A stretch of DNA of 8,991 nt from Chlamydiia bacterium (GTDB lineage Bacteria; Chlamydiota; Chlamydiia; Chlamydiales; Simkaniaceae), in assembly GCA_020440405.1 (NCBI GenBank), contig JAGROF010000022.1:1-8991 (forward strand), given 5' to 3'. A program made the translations under genes and the position numbers. Below the pieces are notes generated by a model, which worked only from the letters and a program-made list of their open reading frames with translations, had not been told where the DNA came from and searched no databases. This document shows, in pieces, positions 1-5,933 of this stretch. Positions within the stretch are counted from its first letter, which is position 1, and every line of letters starts with the position of its first letter.

Positions 1-2
1 AA

Positions 3-221
3 ATCTTGCGAAGCCAGCGGTTTCAAGCGTTTCTTGATGAAAAGAAAAAAGCCTACGATGTGGTGCTTCTTTCCATTCCTTCGAATTTGCAAGACTCTCT
101 TCCCAAAGCCTTTTTAAGTGGTGCAGACATTATGGCCCTTTATTTGGAGGGGCACTCTTTTGCAGAACTGCAGCCCTATTTTGCATGGGAAAGTGACGGG
201 CACTCTCTAGCTTTTGTGTAA
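3..221 (+). CDS. C-terminal fragment of a probable polysaccharide chain-length / P-loop tyrosine-kinase-like (Wzc/CpsD-type) protein
   Basis: The reading frame is open to the left edge, so this is only the last 72 codons of a longer gene, ending at TAA 219-221. The segment has a beta-strand pattern, YDVVLLSIPS, followed by a short helix and GADIMALYLEG. In the C-terminal domain of bacterial Wzc/CpsD-like ATPases the corresponding stretch is the YD-hydrophobic-DTPP strand followed by the AD-strand. Here the DTPP acidic residue is replaced (LSIPS), so the match is loose and the protein could be a degenerate paralogue or another P-loop ATPase. No tyrosine-rich tail is visible at the C-terminus. 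Its convergent neighbour is an O-antigen ligase/polymerase-like gene, which makes a role in surface polysaccharide export or length control plausible. The last 46 nt overlap the 3' end of that gene. The function is inferred; the Walker A region lies outside the window. Confidence 0.45.
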   Translation: MLRSQRFQAFLDEKKKAYDVVLLSIPSNLQDSLPKAFLSGADIMALYLEGHSFAELQPYFAWESDGHSLAFV

Positions 222-1606
222 GCAGCAAGCAGCCCGCAGAAGATCAAAAACATCAAACGGCCCGCATTGTAAGCCCAAAGGAAGTGATCAACCATTCCAA
301 TGAGCAAAAGGGAAAATACAATCGTGATCAATGTGAGAGAAAGGGGAGTGATCGCGCGCTTTATTGCCTGGCGAGTGAGAGAAAAGATAAAAAGCGCTAG
401 CATCCCAATACCTAGGACTCCCGTTTCCGAGGCGACTTGCAAGTACATATTGTGAGCCAAAGCCCCTGCAGGATTCGCTCCTTCTAGGGCGGCATCGACA
501 GTCTCATAGGGAAATAAAGCAAAGCCGTTATAGCCAATTCCCAAAAAGGGATGTTTGAGAAACAGAAGAGAGGCTAATTTATAGTAGAGAAAGCGGCCGC
601 TGTCTGAAGCCCCAGAAAGCGCATTGTAATTCACAAACCCCCCTCTTGCTGCCAGTTGTTGGAAAAGGAGGAGGGCCACTCCAAGAAATGCCCCTCCAAT
701 GAGGCTCCCTAGCTTGAGAAACCCCTGCATCTTTTTGACAAGCCCCACCCCAAAAAAGAGAAAAGAGCCTAAAATCCAGGCAAAGACAGGCCCCCTTGCA
801 AACGTGAGAGCTAACGTCAATATAAGCAAGGGAATCAGTGTTAAAAGGAGCCCTCTTTGCCACCGGCGTGGGCTTTCCACAAAGAGAAAGTAAGACACAA
901 AAAGAGCAATCACCAAATAGCCCCCGAAAATATTGGGGTGATCAAATGTTCCATGGGCGCGGAGGATGAGAGATTGGTCACTTGAAACCCAGGGGAGCTT
1001 ATCAAAAAGGGCGCGGTTTCCTGCTGTTAAGGGGTAGACCGCAATATTATTCATGGAGGGATCGATCTGAGCCTCTGACAAAAAGGTCAGTCCCAAGCTT
1101 TTTTGCATCAGAAATTGTCCCGTTCCAATCAAACACTCCAATGCAGCAACCCCTATAAAAGCCCATAAAGCAAGATGAATCCACTTTTCCCTGCGACTGA
1201 AAAGGGTGAAGATGAGATGAAAAGCGGTGGTAGCAATCAGAAAGTTAAGAAGGACAGTATATTGAAAAAAGTAGGTAGCAAAAAGGGAAAGCGCAATGGA
1301 TAGGCACGCAATGCCTCCGTAACATGTCAAGAAACGGGAATGGCGGTTCCAAAAGAGTTCTTTCCAACTGACTTCTCGCAATGCAAGCGCAAAGATTAGG
1401 AGCCCTACGATCCAGAAATCAGTGACGTAAAAGTGGATATACTTATGAAAAAGAGGGGGAAGGGAGACGGTAAAAGAGGCTGTTTTCTCAAAAAAATGGA
1501 GAGAGGAAACAGAGAGGCCGCGAAAGACCCGAAAAAAAGTATTTCCCAAGGGAAAAGCGGCGATTAAGAGAAGCGTAAGAATGTAAAGCAGCTTTGTTTT
1601 CATCAC
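176..1606 (-). CDS. O-antigen ligase / polymerase-like (WaaL/Wzy_C family) integral membrane protein
   Basis: This is a 476-aa, very hydrophobic protein with about 11-12 membrane segments (for example residues 4-23, 62-77, 95-114, 118-136, 143-163, 226-243, 252-270, 274-290, 299-315, 395-410, 420-438 and 449-463). Family-typical signatures are RAHGTFDHPNIFGGYL (216-231), SGRFLYYK...HPFLGIGYNGF (336-362) and AHNMYLQVASETGVLG (384-399). The last carries the conserved His-Asn and Glu-x-Gly pattern of the Wzy_C/WaaL domain. Such proteins join or polymerise lipid-carried glycans at the outer face of the inner membrane; which reaction occurs here cannot be told from sequence. GTG at 1606-1604 overlaps the TGA stop of PBP2 by 4 nt, and ATG at 1603-1601 follows in frame. 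AGGAAG sits 11 nt before the GTG, so I kept the GTG, but the ATG (475 aa) is equally possible. The stop is TAG at 178-176, inside the convergent gene. It is probably expressed only as the last gene of the PBP2 operon. Confidence 0.8.
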   Translation of the reverse strand: MMKTKLLYILTLLLIAAFPLGNTFFRVFRGLSVSSLHFFEKTASFTVSLPPLFHKYIHFYVTDFWIVGLLIFALALREVSWKELFWNRHSRFLTCYGGIACLSIALSLFATYFFQYTVLLNFLIATTAFHLIFTLFSRREKWIHLALWAFIGVAALECLIGTGQFLMQKSLGLTFLSEAQIDPSMNNIAVYPLTAGNRALFDKLPWVSSDQSLILRAHGTFDHPNIFGGYLVIALFVSYFLFVESPRRWQRGLLLTLIPLLILTLALTFARGPVFAWILGSFLFFGVGLVKKMQGFLKLGSLIGGAFLGVALLLFQQLAARGGFVNYNALSGASDSGRFLYYKLASLLFLKHPFLGIGYNGFALFPYETVDAALEGANPAGALAHNMYLQVASETGVLGIGMLALFIFSLTRQAIKRAITPLSLTLITIVFSLLLIGMVDHFLWAYNAGRLMFLIFCGLLAAYTKARECPSLSHAK

Positions 1607-4600
1607 AGACTATCGTACTTCCTAGCGGTAATTTCTCTCCACTTCTTAATGATTTGAGCTGCAAGGGGAGCTGCCTCTTTTCCATAATCTCCATATTTGA
1701 GGTAGACCACCACAGAAAGCTCAGGCATATCAATCCGGTAATCCTCTCCCTCTTTGAAAGAAAGGGCTCCAAACCAAATGTCTTTACAGATGAGAGGGCC
1801 TCCTTCTCGATCTAGTGTGGGGCGGTAAACAAACTCTGCTGTCGAAGTTTTTCCGACGAATTGATTTTGAAGGGCTTTATATTCAGGGATCCACTTGGGA
1901 TGTTCATAAAGCGCACGGATCCGATAAGGTTGGACAGGCCCTTTATCTCCCATGACTACACGTCGCATGCTTTCCATTAGTTCCGTTCGAACTTTAGGAG
2001 GCATCTCGATGATCCTCTTAACCTCGCGCGTTGTTTCCGTCACTCCTTTTTGATCTGCACGCATTTTCACAATCTGAGGTTTTAAAAGAAGCCCTCCATT
2101 CCCAATTGTCGATAACATGTTAGCCGTTTGCAAAGGGGTGACAACAAGGGAGTGTTGTCCGATGGCAAAGGAATAGAGTCCTGTCCGGTTGTCCCAGAGA
2201 TCGTCAGGAACATACCCTCCGATTTCTCCGATCAGATCAATTCCGGTTGCTTTTCCAAATCCAAAATTTTCGGTTGTTTTTTGAAGCTCTGAGGGATGGT
2301 TGATCACCTCTCCAGCTAAAAGAGAAAAGTAAATGTTACTCGAACGTTCCATTGCCGTTTGAAAATCGACACGCCCTAAAGAAGCGTGACTGCGAGGAAG
2401 CCTGCCCCCTTTATAGCGTCGGGTAATCAACGAGCCGTCGAGGTGGCGCCCCAAGACAATTCCATTTTCCGTCATTAAGTTCGGGTTCATTTCATCAATG
2501 ATTTCTAAAGGAGGAAGGCCACACTGAGTGATTTGTTTGAGTGCTTCATACCCCGTTACAACTTTGAAAAGAGAGCCGATCGGTGTGGCTCGTCCATACG
2601 CAAATGATTTTCCGTAGCCAAAGCCATTGCGAGGATAAAAGGCTCCTGCAAGCCCTTGCAGTGTTTTATCTCTGAGGGAAAAATAACGGCCCCAAAGAGG
2701 ATCGGAGAGTTCGCTGAATGCGCGAAAAGTAGACAGTAAAGCCAAAGGAAGTTGCGCCTTTCGAAGAGAGTCCAAACACTCTAAGAGGGCTCCCTCTGCT
2801 TCATTACTCTTAAGTGAAAGGTGAAAAAGGAAAGGCTGGAGCTCTGGATCCCTTGCCACATTGCCATAAAGATAAGCATCATAGAACTTCCACTGGTGGG
2901 TTTCCCAGAATTCTTTAAAAAGCTTGCGCTCCGCTTCTGCTAAGTAATCTGTATAGGGGTGGGGATATGTTTTTCGCTCTTTCTCTTCTTCCCGCTTTTC
3001 CTTGAGGTAAGCCTTAAAATGTTTTTTTCTCCACAGAGGAAAAATCCGCTGATGATAAAGCGCTTCCACTCTCTCTGAAATCTCCTTTTTCACCCGGACA
3101 AATGCCTGTGTAAGATCTCGGTAGCGACTTAAAGAAAGGGACTGCACTCCATCAAGCTCTTCAACTGAAAAATCCTTCCCATTTGCTAGGAGGCGCAGTA
3201 AATCGAGAAAAAGAAGTTTATCGAGGTTGTGCTCAATCGGAGTCAAGAAAGGATCGATTTCTTTCCGCATTTCGCTGACAAGGGTGGGAACCTCTCCTCC
3301 ATAAAGAGCTGCAATCGTCTCCTCCATTTTTTCATGTCCCATCACCTTGTGAATCGCGCCAATTACATGTTGAAGATGGACCGCTTCGTAAACAGTCTTG
3401 ACTTTTCGCAGTGCCTTTTTCACCGCGCATCCTTGAGAAAGAGTTTGATTCAAGAAGGCTTCCCAAGAAAGGGATTCCTTTTCCGTGTAGGTGACCCATT
3501 CCCGCTCCATAGGAATCATCCCATCCCAAATCGCTCCCACATGCCTTGGGCTTTCCAGCCATTTTAAAAGTTGCGGCATTTTCTCCGCGCGATTGCGATC
3601 TGTAAGGTTGAAATCATTGGGGTCGAAGCGAGGATAGGAAGCGAGAGCGACCACCTCACCTGTTGCGGGGATGGTTGCAACAATCGCTCCCCCTTTAATC
3701 CAAGGGGAGGGAATTTTTGCATGTCCCTTTCCTGCCAAGGCAAAATGGCGTTCGCGATCTTTTTCACTCAGAGTCAAAAGTTCTTCCGCATAGGCTTGGA
3801 GCTCCGAAGAAATCGATAAGAGAATGCGCTGCCCTGATTCCGCTTCTTTCCCTCCGGGAAGATTCCGAATAAATCGTCCTTTAGCTCCAAGTTCAATCTC
3901 CCGTTTTCCGTAGACCCCTCGAAGAGCTTCGTCGAACTTCCGTTCAATTCCGGTTTTCCCCACATGGGTATGGATGGTGTAGGCCTTTTCTTTCAGCTCT
4001 TCCAGTCGAAGCTCCACATCATGGCTACTAAAAAACCCCTTAGGAAGGGGAATAGGGAGCCCCTCTTCCCTTTGTTCAATAAAGCGAGAAAGTTCTTCAA
4101 TTTCTTGGGCAATGGCAAGATATTGCTTTTGATTAATGGCGCCCATGTAACCAATCAGATCAGAGCCGACCTTTCCCTGTGGATAATACCGTTTGATTCC
4201 CCGTTGTGTTGCCAGGCCCACCCAATCCTTTTCCATCAACCTTAGGCGGTAGTAAAGGGATTCAGAAATATCTTCTTTAATGATAAAAGGGGTATTGGGA
4301 AAGATCGAGGCTTGGCTATAAATCAAATCTTCAATTGCTACAGGATCCATCTTCAGCACATGTCCCAGCATCTCAGCAAGCTTTTCGACATGGCGACGTC
4401 GTTCATAGATTTTGACTTTCTTTCCCCCTTTCTTTTCCCAAGTCACAAGGGGGATCTCTCGAATCCGATCAAAGCAAATCGCTGCGTCGTATTGGACTTT
4501 GTTAATGGCTAGTGGAATATTAAAGCGGTCCCGAATCGTTCCGCGTGCTGCAGGCTCAACGACAGTTCGCCTTTGCGGTTTGAGTGCTTTTTCCTGATAC

Positions 4601-4713
4601 TCCTCATGTTTAATAGTCGCTAAATACCAGACACGGAGAGTAATCATCAAAAATGCGATGAGCAAGAGATGAAGGACAGAATTAGCTTTGTGAGGAATAT
4701 CGCGTGCACTCAT
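1603..4713 (-). CDS. pbpB: Penicillin-binding protein 2, large chlamydial type (class B transpeptidase with a long insert)
   Basis: This 1036-aa class B PBP cross-links peptidoglycan stem peptides in the periplasm. It is anchored by one N-terminal membrane segment (about residues 12-33). The dimerisation/pedestal domain follows, with RGTIRDR at 58-64, YYPQG at 176-180 and GIERKFDEALRG at 255-266. The transpeptidase domain starts near GGAIVATIP (341-349). The active-site motifs are S714-L-F-K717, S791-S-N793 and K955-T-S957. The third motif is KTS where most PBPs have KTG. Between DPNDF (364-368) and the catalytic serine there are about 350 residues, against roughly 35 in E. coli PBP2, so about 310 residues are inserted. 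The insert is charged and helical. E. coli PBP2 has 633 aa, and chlamydial PBP2 is, as I recall, about 1080 aa, so the size fits that lineage. The start is fixed by an in-frame TGA 6 nt upstream. The Shine-Dalgarno GAGGA directly abuts the ATG, which is unusually close. It lies 49 nt after the 290-aa exported-protein gene and is coupled to the O-antigen-ligase-like gene. Confidence 0.93.
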   Translation of the reverse strand: MSARDIPHKANSVLHLLLIAFLMITLRVWYLATIKHEEYQEKALKPQRRTVVEPAARGTIRDRFNIPLAINKVQYDAAICFDRIREIPLVTWEKKGGKKVKIYERRRHVEKLAEMLGHVLKMDPVAIEDLIYSQASIFPNTPFIIKEDISESLYYRLRLMEKDWVGLATQRGIKRYYPQGKVGSDLIGYMGAINQKQYLAIAQEIEELSRFIEQREEGLPIPLPKGFFSSHDVELRLEELKEKAYTIHTHVGKTGIERKFDEALRGVYGKREIELGAKGRFIRNLPGGKEAESGQRILLSISSELQAYAEELLTLSEKDRERHFALAGKGHAKIPSPWIKGGAIVATIPATGEVVALASYPRFDPNDFNLTDRNRAEKMPQLLKWLESPRHVGAIWDGMIPMEREWVTYTEKESLSWEAFLNQTLSQGCAVKKALRKVKTVYEAVHLQHVIGAIHKVMGHEKMEETIAALYGGEVPTLVSEMRKEIDPFLTPIEHNLDKLLFLDLLRLLANGKDFSVEELDGVQSLSLSRYRDLTQAFVRVKKEISERVEALYHQRIFPLWRKKHFKAYLKEKREEEKERKTYPHPYTDYLAEAERKLFKEFWETHQWKFYDAYLYGNVARDPELQPFLFHLSLKSNEAEGALLECLDSLRKAQLPLALLSTFRAFSELSDPLWGRYFSLRDKTLQGLAGAFYPRNGFGYGKSFAYGRATPIGSLFKVVTGYEALKQITQCGLPPLEIIDEMNPNLMTENGIVLGRHLDGSLITRRYKGGRLPRSHASLGRVDFQTAMERSSNIYFSLLAGEVINHPSELQKTTENFGFGKATGIDLIGEIGGYVPDDLWDNRTGLYSFAIGQHSLVVTPLQTANMLSTIGNGGLLLKPQIVKMRADQKGVTETTREVKRIIEMPPKVRTELMESMRRVVMGDKGPVQPYRIRALYEHPKWIPEYKALQNQFVGKTSTAEFVYRPTLDREGGPLICKDIWFGALSFKEGEDYRIDMPELSVVVYLKYGDYGKEAAPLAAQIIKKWREITARKYDSL

Positions 4714-4719
4714 TCCTCA

Positions 4720-4764
4720 AGCATAGCATCAAGAAATCGATTTAGCAACTGACGATGCGATGCT
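4720..4764 (-). repeat. Inverted repeat between the exported-protein gene and pbpB
   Basis: The arms 4764-4754 (AGCATCGCATC on the minus strand) and 4730-4720 (GATGCTATGCT) can pair over 10 of 11 positions with one central C-U mismatch, around a 23-nt loop. The first arm starts inside the TAG stop of the upstream gene, and the second ends 6 nt before the pbpB ATG, just ahead of GAGGA. No T-run follows, so it is unlikely to be a strong intrinsic terminator. It could be a transcript-stability element or could modulate pbpB translation. The pairing is seen in the sequence; the function is inferred. Confidence 0.4.
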
Positions 4765-5635
4765 AATCTTGATTCGGAAAGTGTTTTTCCATCAGCGCTC
4801 CTTCCTTTTGGAGGTAAGCGGCCATAATTTTTTGCATAGCTTGTTCGGTTTCATTTTTTGGAGCAACCTTACCTCGTCCAAGAGCTGTCAGGTATTGTCT
4901 TGTTGAAGCAGACGCTTTCACTTTAGGAAGGATATCAGCCGCAGTATCTACATAGGATTTCACTTTAACGTCGACAAGATCTCCTTGGCAGGCATCTTTC
5001 ATTTGCTTCATCTTTTCAATTTGAAGGACAATATATTGTTTTTGGAACGTTTCTTGATCAACCTGTCCCTGAGTCAGGGCAACACCTAGAGAGAGTCCCT
5101 TCAGCCAAAATTCGGTATCGATGTTGATCAGCTTGTTTTCCAAAGGAGTGGTGCCGTCTCCCTTAAATTTCTGACTGAGAGAGTGGAGGTAGTCTAAGCT
5201 TTCTTGTTCATGAGCCGTTGGGGAAAAGAAGACCATATCTCGTACTTCACTACTGATTTTTTCATTGGGGTTGTTGAGGCAAACTTCGACAAGCTCGCGG
5301 TTTTGCTTTTCATGAAGGGCAGCGATTTCTTGTTTGAAAACATCCCCTTTTGGTCCTTGGTAGTCAGTGATCATTTCCGAGAGTTTTTTTCGCTCTTCTA
5401 GAGCCGTGTTGAACTCCCAGTTCTTGCTTTTTTCCTTGTAAGAGGCATCGATAGATTTCAAAAATTGATTATAGCGTCCTTCGCGATAATCTGTCAGAAC
5501 CTCATCGATGAGCTTCTGCTGGGGGGGAGCCACCTTCTCCGACTTGACGTGCTCAACCGTTGTTGTATCTTCCTCAGCAACAAGGGGAAAGGTGAGTGCT
5601 GCAGCTAGCATTGGGACGAGTAAAAACTTTTTCAT
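4763..5635 (-). CDS. Unrecognised exported helical protein in the ompA position
   Basis: This 290-aa protein matches no family I recognise. Residues 1-20 (MKK, a hydrophobic stretch, then PLVA before EED) form a Sec-type signal peptide with probable cleavage after Ala20. There is no lipobox cysteine, so a periplasmic or secreted soluble protein is likely. The mature part is hydrophilic, rich in Lys/Glu/Gln and predicted by eye to be mostly helical. There is no beta-barrel pattern and no C-terminal aromatic residue as in outer-membrane porins. Only two cysteines are present, C119 and C216, which could form a disulfide. The start at 5635 is chosen because GGAGG (5647-5643) lies 7 nt upstream and the signal peptide begins exactly there. 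A longer in-frame start at 5689 would run through the promoter. The gene heads a minus-strand operon with pbpB and the O-antigen-ligase-like gene, diverging from tRNA-Gly/rpsB. A role in the envelope is an inference from export and neighbours only. Confidence 0.85.
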   Translation of the reverse strand: MKKFLLVPMLAAALTFPLVAEEDTTTVEHVKSEKVAPPQQKLIDEVLTDYREGRYNQFLKSIDASYKEKSKNWEFNTALEERKKLSEMITDYQGPKGDVFKQEIAALHEKQNRELVEVCLNNPNEKISSEVRDMVFFSPTAHEQESLDYLHSLSQKFKGDGTTPLENKLINIDTEFWLKGLSLGVALTQGQVDQETFQKQYIVLQIEKMKQMKDACQGDLVDVKVKSYVDTAADILPKVKASASTRQYLTALGRGKVAPKNETEQAMQKIMAAYLQKEGALMEKHFPNQD

Positions 5636-5642
5636 ATCATAG

Positions 5643-5647
5643 CCTCC
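5643..5647 (-). promoter_or_regulatory. Ribosome binding site deciding the start of the exported-protein gene
   Basis: The minus strand reads GGAGG, then 7 nt, then ATG AAA AAG. This is a strong Shine-Dalgarno at ideal spacing and rules in the start at 5635 rather than the in-frame ATG at 5689. Confidence 0.8.
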
Positions 5648-5660
5648 ATCTTGACTCTCC

Positions 5661-5688
5661 ATTATACCTGAAAGAGGATAAAAATTCA
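5661..5688 (-). promoter_or_regulatory. Sigma-66/sigma-70-type promoter of the exported-protein/pbpB operon
   Basis: A perfect TATAAT lies on the minus strand at 5666-5661. The best -35 candidate is TGAATT (5688-5683) at a 16-nt spacing, which is a poor match; weak -35 elements are common in chlamydial promoters. The expected transcript start near 5654 gives a leader of about 20 nt that includes the GGAGG site. Confidence 0.6.
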
Positions 5689-5741
5689 TCCACCGAATTG
5701 TAAAATAAATATTTGATTCGAAATCAGAGAAAAAATTTCAC

Positions 5742-5769
5742 TTGGAAAAAATGGCGCAGATGAGATAAA
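5742..5769 (+). promoter_or_regulatory. Candidate promoter of tRNA-Gly and the rpsB operon
   Basis: TTGGAA (5742-5747) and GATAAA (5764-5769) are separated by 16 nt, and transcription would begin about 7 nt before the tRNA 5' end. Both boxes are imperfect. I see no better promoter between the tRNA and rpsB, so this may drive the whole operon. Confidence 0.4.
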
Positions 5770-5782
5770 ACTGATGGACAAT

Positions 5783-5853
5783 GCGCCTGTAGTTCAATGG
5801 TAGAACAATAGCCTTCCAAGCTATTAGTGTCAGTTCGATTCTGATCAGGCGCT
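5783..5853 (+). tRNA. tRNA-Gly (anticodon UCC)
   Basis: A 71-nt cloverleaf can be drawn fully. The acceptor arm is GCGCCTG with CAGGCGC (7 bp), the D stem GTTC with GAAC, the anticodon stem ATAGC with GCTAT, and the anticodon loop CTTCCAA with TCC at 5815-5817. The variable region is 4 nt. The T arm GTCAG-TTCGATT-CTGAT has one G-U pair. The discriminator is T, and CCA is not encoded, so it must be added after transcription. It reads GGA and probably GGG codons. It stands directly ahead of rpsB with no visible terminator in the 80-nt gap. Confidence 0.96.
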
Positions 5854-5921
5854 TATTTTCTAAATTTTAAACCAAGACCGAAATTCTAGTGCTAAAAGCT
5901 AGGATGCCGTCGTCAAACATA

Positions 5922-5927
5922 AAGGGA
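5922..5927 (+). promoter_or_regulatory. Ribosome binding site supporting a TTG start for rpsB
   Basis: AAGGGA lies 6 nt before TTG at 5934. The other in-frame starts have worse sites: ATG 5904 has AGG directly abutting it, and GTG 5889 has no purine-rich site at useful distance. Confidence 0.5.
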
Positions 5928-5933
5928 CAAGGC

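Noticed and set aside
3229..3567. Plus-strand 112-aa open frame inside pbpB
   Set aside because: It lies opposite the PBP2 insert, with no ribosome site and no family resemblance; most likely a chance open frame.
2905..4713. A KTG at PBP2 residues 253-255 that could be taken as the catalytic motif
   Set aside because: It lies in the GKTGIERKFDEAL segment of the pedestal/dimer domain, far before the active-site serine; the catalytic box is KTS at 955-957.
4734..4743. Perfect 10-bp palindrome AAATCGATTT in the loop of the 4720-4764 inverted repeat
   Set aside because: Too short and A/T-rich to claim as an operator on its own.
5636..5689. Longer N-terminus of the exported protein starting at 5689
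   Set aside because: It would place the -10 TATAAT inside the coding region and bury the signal peptide; the start at 5635 has GGAGG at 7 nt.
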